This document shows positions 24,684-33,822 of a DNA stretch of 64,000 nt, piece by piece; position 1 is the first letter of the stretch, and every line of letters begins with the position of its first letter. A model generated the notes under the pieces. It was given only the letters and a program-made list of their open reading frames with translations, was not told where the DNA came from and did not search any database. The position numbers and the translations under genes were made by a program. The DNA comes from Acidobacteriota bacterium (GTDB taxonomy: Bacteria > Acidobacteriota > Terriglobia > Bryobacterales > Bryobacteraceae). The stretch covers positions 186,001 to 250,000 of the forward strand of contig JAFKEE010000017.1 of assembly GCA_017307505.1 (NCBI GenBank), read 5' to 3'.

Positions 24684-26663
24684 ATGGATCGCCGCCACTT
24701 TCTGAAGCATTCGGCCGCCGCGATCGCGGGGCCTTTGTCCGCCTCCTCCTCCAGCCTTCCGGCACAGAGCGCCGGCTCGGCGGGCTCGGACGCCAGAGTG
24801 GCCGTCCTTCTCATCGATACAGAGCGGACGAGCGGTTCCATCTACAAACGGATCTATGGTCACTTCCTGGAAGAGATCAACCATTCTGCCGTCGACGGAT
24901 TGTACGCCGAACAGATTCGGGGTTGTGGCTTTGAAGGGAAGGATTTCGAAACGTACTGGCAGCCCTTTTCAGAGCGCGGGGCGGTTGAGCACGCCGACAT
25001 CGATTTCCGGAACGGGAAGAAAAGCGTCCGGCTGAAGTGCGAAGGCGGCCGGGCCGGAATCAGGCAGGGCCGCATCTATCTGGCCGCCGGGCAGGTGTAC
25101 GACGGATCGATTTGGGTCAGAAGAGAAGCCGGCTCGGCACGTCTCAGCCTTCGAGCAGCCGACTCGAAGGGTGCACCGATTGCAGCCGTGCCGCTGGCTC
25201 CGGCCGGTTCGGACTGGCAGGAACTCCCGTTCTCGTTCTCCAGTTCCGTGACGGACGCGCAGGCCTCGGTTGAATTGGTGGCCGAAGGTACAGGAACGCT
25301 GCTGGTCGACTACTTCTCCATGATGCGAGCCGATGCCAGACGGAACGGGATGCTGCGCCCGGACCTGCTGGAAGCACTGCGCGATCTCGCTCCGCCCTTC
25401 ATCCGGTGGCCGGGCGGATCGTTCGCCTCCACCTACAAATGGAAGGACGGCATCGGCCCGCATGTGTCGCGCCGCTACACGCCCAATGTTTTCTGGGGCG
25501 GCTATTCGGATTACTACGGCTTCGGGACCGATGAGTTTCTGGGTCTCTGCCGCAAGCTGGGCAGTGAACCGCTGATCGTCCTGCCGGCGCCCGGCACCGG
25601 CCCTGACCAACTGCAATATGCGATGGATTGGGTGCGTTATCTGAACGACCCGCCGACGACCGAATGGGGTAAGGTTCGGGCCGCGAACGGACACTCCGAA
25701 CCGTACGGGGTGCGGTACTTCCAAATTGACAATGAGCCGATGAACAACGGCTTTACGCCGGATCGCTATGCAGAGATCGTTAACCTCTACGGCAGCAAAC
25801 TGCGCGAGCTCGCCCCCGGTGCTCACATCGTCGCCTGCGGACAGAAGCGATCGAATGACATGATCTGGAGCCAGAAGATTATCGACCTGGCCGGCAAGAA
25901 CTTCGACGTCCTGGGCGTGCACAACTACGAGTACGAACCGGTGGGATTCGAAACGGGGCTCCGCCGCATCGGCAACTACCTTTCGAAGCTGCGCGACTAC
26001 ATCCGTGCGTCGGCTCATCCGCAGATTGAAATCGGCGTCCTCGAATGGAATCTTTCGCGCACCTATGACTGGAGGGCCGGTCTGCATGCCGCGGGCAGTC
26101 TGATCCTGTATGAGCAACTCAGCCCTGGATTGAGCATGAGTTGCCCGGCGCTGCTGATGCGCAACACGACGGACGATCCGACGTGGACGTCGTTTATCTA
26201 CCACGACCACGTCTCGTGGTTTCCCGGATCGGCTTATCCGGTGGAGAAGCTCTTCCGTGCGCATTACGCGGAGCGGTACCTTGCCTCCAGCAGCGGCACC
26301 TTCCGTGACATCCCCAACCGGAAAGCTTTCTTCGACGAGATTGCAACCATGAAGCCGGAGGATTGGCGACCCGGCTCAGTGGACGCGATCGCGACGCGCA
26401 GCGCGGACGGCCGCCGGATTGTGATCAAGGCGGTGAACTACGAAGGCCGGCGGAACATCCTGTACGTTCGACTGCAGGGACAAGGCACTCCGGAGAAAGC
26501 GACGGGACGCCTGCATACCATCAGCGCCGGGCTCACGGATGCCGCCTCGCTCGAGCATCCCAACGCGATCGCGCCGATCAGCCGCGAGCTGAACTATTCC
26601 AAAGAATTCAGCCTGGACCTGGAGCCATACACGGTGGCCGTCATTACATTCCAAGGGGCCTGA
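24684..26663 (+). CDS. Secreted GH51-like alpha-L-arabinofuranosidase
   Basis: The 659-residue protein begins MDRRHFLKHSAAAIAGP, a twin-arginine signal. IYGHFLEEINHSAVDGLYAE opens the catalytic region; a carbohydrate-binding-like insert (about 110-220) follows. FIRWPGGSFASTYKWKDGIG, YFQIDNEP with acid/base Glu351, and GVLEWN with nucleophile Glu454 identify the GH51 clan GH-A barrel. A C-terminal beta-sandwich ends the protein. These enzymes release alpha-L-arabinofuranosyl residues. AGGAG lies six bases before the ATG. The gene follows the esterase by 13 bases. Confidence 0.93.
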   Translation: MDRRHFLKHSAAAIAGPLSASSSSLPAQSAGSAGSDARVAVLLIDTERTSGSIYKRIYGHFLEEINHSAVDGLYAEQIRGCGFEGKDFETYWQPFSERGAVEHADIDFRNGKKSVRLKCEGGRAGIRQGRIYLAAGQVYDGSIWVRREAGSARLSLRAADSKGAPIAAVPLAPAGSDWQELPFSFSSSVTDAQASVELVAEGTGTLLVDYFSMMRADARRNGMLRPDLLEALRDLAPPFIRWPGGSFASTYKWKDGIGPHVSRRYTPNVFWGGYSDYYGFGTDEFLGLCRKLGSEPLIVLPAPGTGPDQLQYAMDWVRYLNDPPTTEWGKVRAANGHSEPYGVRYFQIDNEPMNNGFTPDRYAEIVNLYGSKLRELAPGAHIVACGQKRSNDMIWSQKIIDLAGKNFDVLGVHNYEYEPVGFETGLRRIGNYLSKLRDYIRASAHPQIEIGVLEWNLSRTYDWRAGLHAAGSLILYEQLSPGLSMSCPALLMRNTTDDPTWTSFIYHDHVSWFPGSAYPVEKLFRAHYAERYLASSSGTFRDIPNRKAFFDEIATMKPEDWRPGSVDAIATRSADGRRIVIKAVNYEGRRNILYVRLQGQGTPEKATGRLHTISAGLTDAASLEHPNAIAPISRELNYSKEFSLDLEPYTVAVITFQGA

Positions 26664-26777
26664 GCCAACAAAGGCACCGCCCAGTCCGCTTGTCTCTGCT
26701 GAGGGGTTGACTCCCTCCGCTTTGACGACACGCTCGGGGCCCTGGGGACTCCTTTGAAAGTCAGGTGTGACGGCACT

Positions 26778-26897
26778 GGGCCCAAGTCCGGGTAGTCGAC
26801 CTGGGGGTCGACTGCGGACCAGGGGTCCGCCCTCCCAACGGGCACAGCCATGGGGCTTTCATCGAACCTGGCGGCCCGGAGGGTCATGGGGCCTCCA
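26778..26897. repeat. 120-bp interspersed repeat with twin hairpins, copy 2
   Basis: This is the second copy of the repeat at 23197-23316, with identical length and only scattered substitutions. Both contain GTCGACC/GGTCGAC and GCGGACC/GGTCCGC stems. It lies between the GH51 gene and the PEP-CTERM gene, in the same orientation as copy 1. Confidence 0.85.
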
Positions 26898-26992
26898 ATG
26901 TAGTTGCCATGACTTTCATTGGAGGGTTATCATCTCTAAACATGATTTCCCGGGCATTACAGAGAATGCCTGGATTCACCTGGAGGACCTGA

Positions 26993-27538
26993 ATGTCGAG
27001 CCGCTCATTCCTGTTGTGCCTTGCTGCGCTTGCGCTGTCCGTGCCCGCCCTGGCATCGCCGATCCCGTACGTTATCAACTTCGTTCAGGACAACGGATTC
27101 GGACCGCTCCCTTCCTCGGGTGGCTTCACCTACGACCCTGCTACCTCTACCTTCTCCAACTTCCTAGTTGTGTGGCACTCGGTGACGTTCGACATGACGG
27201 CTCTCGCGAACGCTGGACCTGACTTTCAAGGCTCGCCCAGCGTCTGCGGGCTTCCATCCGGCCCCTCTGGCTCATTCGAGCTTCTTTCCACAGCACCGTG
27301 TCTTTCGGGGTGGTATGCCGCCAGCCTTTTCGGCGGAGCCGATTTTACCTTTTATTCCAACCAGCCCCAAGTCGGGACGGCCTATCTCAGACTCCTTTCG
27401 ATGCCCGACCCCTCCAGGGCGAACCTGGTCCCCTCTGGAACCTTTTCGATCACCGCCGTGCCTGAACCGTCAGGCGCTGTTTTGTTGGGCCTTGGGTTCG
27501 CCGCGCTTGGGGTGATGCGCAAGTTTCGATCCCGCTAG
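26993..27538 (+). CDS. PEP-CTERM exosortase-substrate protein
   Basis: The 181-residue protein has a signal peptide (MSSRSFLLCLAALALSVPALA) and a C-terminal PEP-CTERM signal: VPEPSGAVLLGLGFAALGV followed by MRKFRSR. The middle is beta-rich and has two cysteines (VCGLP and PCLSG). PEP-CTERM proteins are cleaved and anchored by exosortase and often tied to exopolysaccharide. GGAGG precedes the ATG. No exosortase gene is in this window. Confidence 0.9.
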   Translation: MSSRSFLLCLAALALSVPALASPIPYVINFVQDNGFGPLPSSGGFTYDPATSTFSNFLVVWHSVTFDMTALANAGPDFQGSPSVCGLPSGPSGSFELLSTAPCLSGWYAASLFGGADFTFYSNQPQVGTAYLRLLSMPDPSRANLVPSGTFSITAVPEPSGAVLLGLGFAALGVMRKFRSR

Positions 27539-27881
27539 TTTGGTGTACGGGACCAGACTGTCGCGATGATCCGCAGACAGGGAACCGGGCCTGTGGAGAT
27601 GTCGTCCAGCCGCTTGTGAACGTTGAGCCAAGGTGGGTGGGTGGCGGATCGGAAGGCCTTCCCTGCGGGGGGATTGGCAGGCGGGCGGAAGTTCCAGCGT
27701 GCTCTGTGGTCATGGCGTGGCCATGTCGGGCGCTTCGAACCTGCGGTGGCCGTCCCTGTGATTCATTCAGCGGCCCCTTCGATGGACGCGATCCCTCGTT
27801 CTTGCGGATAGCCAGCCTGCGGATTTCGGGGCCATTGCCTGCAGAAGGAAGAAGCCGAACGGTGGGGGCGGCTGTTCCGTA
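27539..27881. other. Non-coding GC-rich stretch
   Basis: Between the PEP-CTERM stop and the SDR remnant there is no frame with a ribosome binding site or recognisable protein. It may be decayed sequence of the former SDR gene or its neighbour. Confidence 0.5.
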
Positions 27882-28077
27882 GCTCGACTATTATCGCTTG
27901 CTAAACGGTGGCAAGCGAACGGGGACCGCGGATGAGATAGCCAGGACCGTCGCATTCCTTGGCTCCAGCGAAAGAAGCTTCGTCTCCGGCATGGAACTCT
28001 TCGTGGACGGTGGTCAGGGCCAGATCCAAGAACCGCGCCGCCGGCTGCCTGTACGATTGGATCTCAATGGCATTTGA
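27882..28077 (+). pseudogene. Remnant of a short-chain dehydrogenase/reductase gene (C-terminal part)
   Basis: Translating + strand after the TAG at 27879-27881 gives a frame to the TGA at 28075-28077. It contains GGKRTGTADEIARTVAFLGS and SFVSGMELFVDGGQGQ, the classical C-terminal SDR segments (G-T-x-x-E-I-A, FL-x-S, G-x-x-x-x-V-D-G-G). The cofactor motif and YxxxK active site are absent, there is no start codon, and upstream sequence does not continue the fold. It is a degraded C-terminal fragment of about 65 codons. Confidence 0.85.
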
Positions 28078-28127
28078 CCTTTGAACCGCAGAGGGTCTGC
28101 GCGGCAGAGGGCCGCACTTCGCGGCCT

Positions 28128-28967
28128 TCAAGGCCTATTCAGAACTATCCGATCCCGATAATCGGAGGAGGCACTTAGTTCCATTTGAGAAGTGAAGACC
28201 GCGACCCCGTTCTCCTCGACCTTTACCTCGTACGTGCCAGCAATCACCTGCACGAAGTATTGCCCCAGGCTATTCGTGATTGAACAATTTGACCGCTGAT
28301 TCCGAATCAGGCAGACCTTGGCATTGGCTACTGGCGCGTCCTGCCTGCGCAGCGTGCCAAAGAATCGACAAAAGGGATTTGCTTCCCCGACCCCGTCCAT
28401 GATGCCCCTTCCGATATGCAAGCGAAAGTCAAACTGAAAGGTGTCGGGAAAGCGAACCCTGAGGGGATAGTGTTTCACCGTCAGGAATCCAGGGGCCGTT
28501 GCCTCCAGTGAATAAGTCCCGTCCGGCAGTGGCGGGACTCGATACTTCCCCTGCTGTGCATTCACTACAACAACTCCGGCTGACCGATCCAGCCGCTCCA
28601 GCTTCAAAACAGCTCCTTCGATCAGTCCTCCGGAAATGTCGGTGATCGTTCCGAAGATTGAGGCCTGCGTGGGTGACTGGGCGGCGGCAGGCAGCTGCCC
28701 ACCAAGCATCCCTGCGCCCACCACCCAACAGCAGACGGAAACCAGTAAGCGCCGTATCGACCACTCCTTTCCAGATTGCCCACGACTTTGCAGAGCTGTG
28801 GTTCTTTCCGGCAGGTGTGAGTCCAGGTGGTGCGGAAATCCTCTCACCGCTGGAAGGCTTCCTCCGGGTCTCAGGTTTGCTTTTCGCACCGACGATGCCG
28901 GACAGGCAAGGTGGCTCGCGTATGAAGACTGGCCGGCGGCAAACGCATTTACTGGATGATTCCGCAT
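28128..28967 (-). CDS. Secreted protein with two carboxypeptidase-regulatory-like domains (start uncertain)
   Basis: The C-terminal 190 residues carry two beta-sandwich modules. The first contains ASIFGTITDISGGLIEGAVLK and YRVPPLPDGTYSLEATAPGF, as in the N-terminal domain of Oar-type receptors; the second contains FGTLRRQDAPVANAKVCLI and SLGQYFVQVIAGTYEVKVEE. A signal-like segment (RRLLVSVCCWVVGAGMLGG) precedes them, but the ATG at 28967 lies about 75 codons further upstream and the spacing of its AAAGGG is poor. A GTG near the signal segment may be the real start. Nothing upstream of 28967 looks genuine because repeats begin there. Role unknown; probably cell-surface. Confidence 0.65.
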   Translation of the reverse strand: MRNHPVNAFAAGQSSYASHLACPASSVRKANLRPGGSLPAVRGFPHHLDSHLPERTTALQSRGQSGKEWSIRRLLVSVCCWVVGAGMLGGQLPAAAQSPTQASIFGTITDISGGLIEGAVLKLERLDRSAGVVVVNAQQGKYRVPPLPDGTYSLEATAPGFLTVKHYPLRVRFPDTFQFDFRLHIGRGIMDGVGEANPFCRFFGTLRRQDAPVANAKVCLIRNQRSNCSITNSLGQYFVQVIAGTYEVKVEENGVAVFTSQMELSASSDYRDRIVLNRP

Positions 28968-29132
28968 ATCCCTTTGGACTTTATCACCAGGACTGCTTTG
29001 GATTGCCCAAAGTATTGCCTTGATGTGGCGCGCCGCAGCACGCTGCGGAACTGGGTTTGGGTGGGCGGCTTTGCCCGTTTCGGCGGGGCGCTGCGGGCAT
29101 GCGTTTGGGGATGGGGGATGTCCGTGGCCCGC

Positions 29133-29335
29133 TCCTTTCCAGTCGCGGTTCGCAGCGGGTTGGGCCCCGCTGACGGTTGTGGCCCGGTCCGCTAAAGACG
29201 GACTGGGCACGCGCGCCCGCTTACTTACGTGCGCGGTTCGCAGCGGGGTTGGGGCCCCGTTGACGGTTGTGGCCCGGTCCGCTGGAGACCCACTGGGAAC
29301 ACGCGCCGGCTGAGTTACGTGCGCCGTTCGTATCT
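29133..29335. repeat. 88-bp tandem repeat, about two and a half copies
   Basis: The motif CGGTTCGCAGCGGG recurs at 29146 and 29234, an 88-base period, with GACGGTTGTGGCCCGGTCCG shared in both units and a partial third copy ending near 29335. The same element (CCCGCTTACTNACGTGCGCG and so on) reappears at 33823 and 33894. CCCGCT and AGCGGG at the ends can pair. Open frames across it are shadows. Confidence 0.85.
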
Positions 29336-29383
29336 CGGCTCGGGGCGCCGTGGCGATGAGGTGGCGGAGCACGGACAGGGGCG

Positions 29384-29737
29384 CTAACCGATCCGGCCGT
29401 GGCTTTCGTAGATCCGGAGGATCTGGACGCTTGTGGGGCGTTCGATGAGGAACTCGGGATCCCGCGGCAGATGGTGGATCCGGGTGGGGTCTCCGCCGGT
29501 GAAACGCGACATCGCTTCGACACTCTCCCAGTAGGAGATCGTCATAAACTCAGTCTCCGTCTCGCGATCCTCGCGAAGACATTGGACACCCAGGGCCTTC
29601 TGAAGAAGGGGTTGGATGCCGGCCTCGAAGTTGTACTTTTCGTATTCGTCGGCGCGCTCCCGTTTCACGCGACCGCGCCAGATTCGGGCGATGGCCGGCT
29701 TCGGTTTGCGCTCATCCGGCGACTGGGGTTGAGCCAT
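29384..29737 (-). CDS. Small protein, antibiotic biosynthesis monooxygenase (ABM)-like fold
   Basis: The 117-residue protein from MAQPQSPDER contains IARIWRGRVKRERADEYEKY, GVQCLREDRETETEFMTISYWES and EFLIERPTSVQILRIYE, the ferredoxin-like alpha/beta dimer pattern of ABM proteins. GGAGG lies eight bases before the ATG at 29737. An in-frame ATG at 29830 would add RRRSFLLASLMALPGC, which resembles a Tat or lipoprotein signal, so an exported longer form is possible, though no ribosome binding site supports it. Function is unknown; ABM proteins include haem-degrading and quinone-modifying enzymes. Confidence 0.65.
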   Translation of the reverse strand: MAQPQSPDERKPKPAIARIWRGRVKRERADEYEKYNFEAGIQPLLQKALGVQCLREDRETETEFMTISYWESVEAMSRFTGGDPTRIHHLPRDPEFLIERPTSVQILRIYESHGRIG

Positions 29738-29830
29738 TGCAGGATTCCTCCGTTTGCGGACGCAACCCGGCAGCGCCATCAGTGAGGCCAGTAGGAACGA
29801 TCGCCGGCGGGTCCGGCCCTCGGGGTGCAT

Positions 29831-30553
29831 ACGCCGAACCTATCACAGGCTGGCCGGGTTGAGCGGGTTTACCCCGCGAGAACCGCGGGCGCCTGCAGTG
29901 GAAGGCATATCGCGATTGAGAATCTCAACACAGGTTGGGGCCGAGAGATGCGGTCGCAGACACCAGGCGCGTTGCAGTTGATCGCCTCGCGCCGGACCGC
30001 CTGCTGACTGTCCTGTGCATCCCTTTTGGAAGAACCGCGGCACTCGGTTGCGCTCCGGCCGCACTGACGAACCGAGGCGGAGAGCGCGGATTCGAGGCGA
30101 GGTCCCTGATTCATTCGTGAGGGTGCTCCCTGACGATGCTTTTGGTGAAGAGTTCACGACTCGTCGCTGTCGAGGAGAACCGTTGGGATGCCCTCTGGAC
30201 TTTGTCGTCCTCACGGGGTGGTCGATCGGTCGTCGTTGACGGGGCTTTGGCGGCGGGCCGGCCCGAGTTTCGATAGGCGTGCCGCAGCGGGCGCAACGTT
30301 TCGGAGAGGTGGGGCCGGCGGATGGCGAGGTGATGGTGAAGGGACAGAACACTAGGAAACTGCCCTGGAGGCTATCTTGCGTTGTAACCCCATTGCAATA
30401 GATTAGTAACTGACGCGACGGCGGAACGCTCGGAAGAAGCCAGCAAGCAGGACCGCTGGGGGGCGCCTTGAGCAGCAGCCTGAAGTCTAATTTGGAGTCC
30501 GCGGCTGAATCCGCACATTCAGGATCGCGGCTCGCCCGGAGTGTATTGCTGCG
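29831..30553. other. Long intergenic stretch without a supportable gene
   Basis: About 720 bases show only high-GC shadow frames. A minus-strand segment near 30250-30310 translates to KRCARCGTPIETRAGP, reminiscent of a zinc-ribbon, but it has no start or ribosome binding site and is flanked by unrelated sequence. It may be a degraded gene. I see no RNA gene. Confidence 0.4.
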
Positions 30554-32149
30554 ATGCTGTTGATACGAGCCACTGCGTGCCTGGCCTGTTCCGCCTTCCT
30601 GATTTGTCCTTCCCTGTGTGGAGCGGAGCCGGAGGGACCGGCCGATGCTCTGGCGGAGCTGCATGCGTTGCGGCTCAAGATCTCAGAGCAACAGCGCGTC
30701 ATCGATGAGTTGCGGACACAGGTTGGCGCTCAGGCGCAGGTTCTGGACCGCCTGATCGCAGCCGCGCCAGCGCGCATGGCTCCAACCGTAGCTGCTGCCG
30801 CTCCCGTGGCTCCGGCTGCGCCAGTGGTTCAGGCCCGTGCGGAAAAGCCAGCCCCGGAGCAACCGCTCTATCTTCAGTTGGGCAAGGTGCGGTTGAAGCC
30901 CGGCGGCTTTCTGGACCTGGGGTTTGTGGCCCGATCAAAGAACCTCGGCAGCGGGGTCCCCACCGCCTTCGACTCGATTCCGTTTGGCGACACGGTCCGG
31001 GGGCAGTTGTCGGATGTGCGCTTTTCCGCGCAGAACTCGCGGGTCAGCCTGGGCCTGGAGACCTCGTTCTCGGGTATGGATTTGAAGGCCTACATTGAGT
31101 CCGACTTCCTGGGCACCGCGCCCGCGAACCTGGCGGTAACGAGCAATAGCGGTACCCTGCGGATGCGGCAGTATTGGGCCAGAGTGGGGACTTCGAAGTG
31201 GGCCGTGCTGGGCGGACAGGCATGGAGCCTGCTGACGCCCAACCGGGTCGGGGTGGGGTCGGAACCGAGTTCCGTCTTCACGACGGTGAACGAGGATCCC
31301 AACTACATGGTTGGCCTGGTCTGGGGCCGGGATCCGCAGGTGCGGGTGATCCTCACGCCCGGGAAGGGTGTGTCCGCGGCGTTCTCGCTGGAAGCAGCCG
31401 AACAGCACAGCGCGGGCGTCGTGACCTTGCCGGCGGCGCTCAGTTCGATTTACAACACGCAGATCAATACGGGTGCGGGTTTTCAGCTCGCTCCGACGAT
31501 TCTGCCGGACCTCATCGCCAAGGTGGCCTGGGACGGGACCGTGGGCGGGCGCCTGGTTCACGTGGAGACCGCCGGACTGGCTCGGGCGTTCCGCACGTTC
31601 AATCCTCTGACCACGCATCACTATCTCGCGCCGGGGTATGGCGCCAGCGTGAATGGTTCGGTGGAGGTGGTGCGCAATTTTCGACTGCTGGCCAACAGCT
31701 TCCTTTCCAGCGGCGGCGGTCGCTACGTGTTTGGTCTGGGACCTGATCTGATTGCGCGGGCCGATGGTAGCCTGCGGCCGGTTTCCTCGTATGCAGGACT
31801 GGGCGGTTTCGAGTACACGTTGAGGCCGAAGGAGAATCCGAATGGAATGGCTACGACGCTGTTCGGCTATTTCGGCGCCAGCTATTTCCAGCGTGAAACG
31901 GCCGTGGACACCGATGGCAGCCTGATTGGTTTTGGGTATGCCGGGTCACCTTCGAGCGCCAACCGACTGCTCCAGCAGGTGTCGATTGGACTGAATCAGA
32001 CAATTTGGAGCAACCCGATGTTCGGGTCGGTGCGGATTATGAGCCAGTTGTCCCATTTGACGCGGAGTCCGTGGTGGGTTACGACGGGCCGGCCCCGGAA
32101 TGCCCCGGTCAACATGATCTTTGTGGGGCTGCGCTATGAGTTGCCGTGA
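30554..32149 (+). CDS. Outer-membrane porin with N-terminal coiled coil
   Basis: The 531-residue protein has a signal peptide (to about residue 22), a short coiled coil (LRLKISEQQRVIDELRTQV), an Ala/Pro-rich linker, and then a long series of amphipathic beta strands from about 105 to the end, such as GGFLDLGFVARSKN, SRVSLGLETSFSGMDLKAYIE and TLRMRQYWARVGTSKWAVLGGQ. The last strand (MIFVGLRYELP) lacks the usual terminal aromatic residue. The layout matches DcaP/porin-type proteins of acidobacteria. The ribosome binding site is poor. It is transcribed alone; a role in solute uptake is inferred. Confidence 0.8.
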   Translation: MLLIRATACLACSAFLICPSLCGAEPEGPADALAELHALRLKISEQQRVIDELRTQVGAQAQVLDRLIAAAPARMAPTVAAAAPVAPAAPVVQARAEKPAPEQPLYLQLGKVRLKPGGFLDLGFVARSKNLGSGVPTAFDSIPFGDTVRGQLSDVRFSAQNSRVSLGLETSFSGMDLKAYIESDFLGTAPANLAVTSNSGTLRMRQYWARVGTSKWAVLGGQAWSLLTPNRVGVGSEPSSVFTTVNEDPNYMVGLVWGRDPQVRVILTPGKGVSAAFSLEAAEQHSAGVVTLPAALSSIYNTQINTGAGFQLAPTILPDLIAKVAWDGTVGGRLVHVETAGLARAFRTFNPLTTHHYLAPGYGASVNGSVEVVRNFRLLANSFLSSGGGRYVFGLGPDLIARADGSLRPVSSYAGLGGFEYTLRPKENPNGMATTLFGYFGASYFQRETAVDTDGSLIGFGYAGSPSSANRLLQQVSIGLNQTIWSNPMFGSVRIMSQLSHLTRSPWWVTTGRPRNAPVNMIFVGLRYELP

Positions 32150-32304
32150 GGTGCGCCGGTTTTGGGCTGGTGCCTGGAGGCCGTGCCAGGGTGGCCGCGG
32201 ACGTGCGATTGCGAGGAGAGCGGTCGCCCTTGCGGGATGAACCCTGCCCTCCAAGAGGCTGGCAGAGGCCTCCCGATGGAGAAAGCCAGACCTCCTCGCG
32301 ACCA

Positions 32305-33198
32305 TCAGCGCGACTCGCCGAGGTGCAGACGTAGGAACTCGGCAATGTCGGACATTGCTTCTCTGGCGACGCCAAGAGCTCCGGGCATGGTGAAGAAGCC
32401 GTGGATCGTGCCCGGGTAGCGGCGCAGTTGCACGCGGTTTCCGGATTCGCTGAGTTTGCGCGCATAGGCTTCGCCTTCGTCCCGCAACGTGTCGTATTCG
32501 GCCGTGAGGACAAAGGCCGGCGGCTGACCGGAGGTGTCCGGGGCATGGAGCGGCGAGGCGACGGGGTTGCGCGGATTCGTTCCTGGCGGCAGATAGAGTG
32601 ACCAGCCGCGCTGCATGTCGATGGCTCCGGGGCCGTAGCCTTCGGCGTATGCGGCATAGGACGGCGAACCGCATTCGGGGTCGAGCATGGGGTAGATCAG
32701 GACCTGGCAGCGCAGGGATGGCGTGGGGCGGGTTAAGGCGGCGACAGCGGCCAGATTGGCTCCGGCGCTGTCTCCCGCTGTGGCGACGGGCACTGCCTGG
32801 TTCGACACCCACTCCAGGGCGCGGCAGGCGTCCTCGGCCGCGGCGGGAAAGGGATGCTCGGGCGCCAGGCGGTAAGCGACGGCCATTACGCGGCAACCGG
32901 CCGCGCGGGCCAGCAGGCGGCAGATGGTGTCGTGGCTGTCCAGGTCGCCGCTGAAGAAGCGGCCCCCGTGAAAGAAGAGAACCACCGGTTGGCCGGCGTC
33001 TGTTGTGGGGCAGTAGTGCCGGATTGGCGGCAGGCCTGGTAGCCGGAGGTCTTCCACGAGCGCCAGGGGCGGCGGCGGGCCGGCCAGGGCTCCGGCCTCG
33101 CGCAGCCGCTCGCGCGTCTCGGCGACGCTGAGCGAAGAGCGAGGCGGCTGGCCTTGCTGGCGCTCCAGCAGGGCGGCGACTTCAGGATCGAGCGGCAT
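32305..33198 (-). CDS. Alpha/beta-hydrolase of the hormone-sensitive lipase (HSL/GDSAG) family
   Basis: The 297-residue protein shows FFHGGRF (His-Gly-Gly oxyanion hole at 77-79), AGDSAGAN with nucleophile Ser144, an Asp in EYDTLRDEG and His in TIHGFFT. No signal peptide. Family enzymes hydrolyse short-chain esters. The start at 33198 overlaps the end of the DJ-1-like gene by 17 bases and has no ribosome binding site, so translation is probably coupled. A longer frame to 33495 is a shadow of that gene. Confidence 0.92.
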   Translation of the reverse strand: MPLDPEVAALLERQQGQPPRSSLSVAETRERLREAGALAGPPPPLALVEDLRLPGLPPIRHYCPTTDAGQPVVLFFHGGRFFSGDLDSHDTICRLLARAAGCRVMAVAYRLAPEHPFPAAAEDACRALEWVSNQAVPVATAGDSAGANLAAVAALTRPTPSLRCQVLIYPMLDPECGSPSYAAYAEGYGPGAIDMQRGWSLYLPPGTNPRNPVASPLHAPDTSGQPPAFVLTAEYDTLRDEGEAYARKLSESGNRVQLRRYPGTIHGFFTMPGALGVAREAMSDIAEFLRLHLGESR

Positions 33199-33751
33199 CT
33201 GGTTTGGCGGCCAATTGCGCGAAGATCTCGCGGTAGAACTCGGGGTGCGATTGCCAGGTCTGCGCGGAGATGATGCGACCGTCGCGGACGGCTTGCTGGC
33301 TGACGAAGGTTCCGCCGCCCTGCTCCGCTTCGTAACGGACGTGCTCGTAGCAGGTGAGGCGTTTGCCTTGCGTGAGGCCGGCTGCGACCAGGATCTGAAT
33401 GCCGTGGCAGATGGAGAAGATCCACTTGCCCTGTGCATCGAATTCCCGAACGAGGTCCAGGAGCTTGGCATCGTTGCGGAGATATTCGGGGGCACGGCCG
33501 CCGAGGAGGAGGATGGCGGCGTAGTCGGTGACGCGGACTTCGTGAAAGGTCAGATCGGATTCGAGACCGTAGCCGGGGCGCTCCACGTAGGTGTCCCAGC
33601 CGGGCTCGAAGTCGTGCATGACGAGGTGCAGGCGGCGTTTCGAGGGCGCGGCGACTACGGCGTCCCAGTTTTCCTCCTGGAACCGGTGCACGGCATAGAG
33701 TGCTTCGTAGGACTCGCCGGCGTCGCCTGTGACGATCAGGATCTTTGGCAT
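33182..33751 (-). CDS. DJ-1/PfpI family protein
   Basis: The 189-residue protein has a flavodoxin-like fold with the nucleophile elbow IFSICHGIQ, giving Cys115, and an N-terminal GDAGESYEALY carrying the acidic residue. LLLGGRAPEYLRND matches the PfpI-type loop. Members act as glyoxalase III-like or deglycase enzymes, or as stress proteins. The ATG follows a GAGGG at very short spacing. It precedes the HSL-like gene in one transcript. Confidence 0.88.
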   Translation of the reverse strand: MPKILIVTGDAGESYEALYAVHRFQEENWDAVVAAPSKRRLHLVMHDFEPGWDTYVERPGYGLESDLTFHEVRVTDYAAILLLGGRAPEYLRNDAKLLDLVREFDAQGKWIFSICHGIQILVAAGLTQGKRLTCYEHVRYEAEQGGGTFVSQQAVRDGRIISAQTWQSHPEFYREIFAQLAAKPDAARS

Positions 33752-33822
33752 CCCTCTACTGTAATGCGGGGCGTGGTGGGGGGTGGGCGTCTGTGCCTTC
33801 GGGGAAATATGTGATGGCCGTG

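Noticed and set aside
30365-30381. Sigma-54-like box upstream of the porin (TGGAGG...TTGCG)
   Set aside because: Spacing fits, but the -24 element lacks C-A after GG and it lies about 170 bases upstream.
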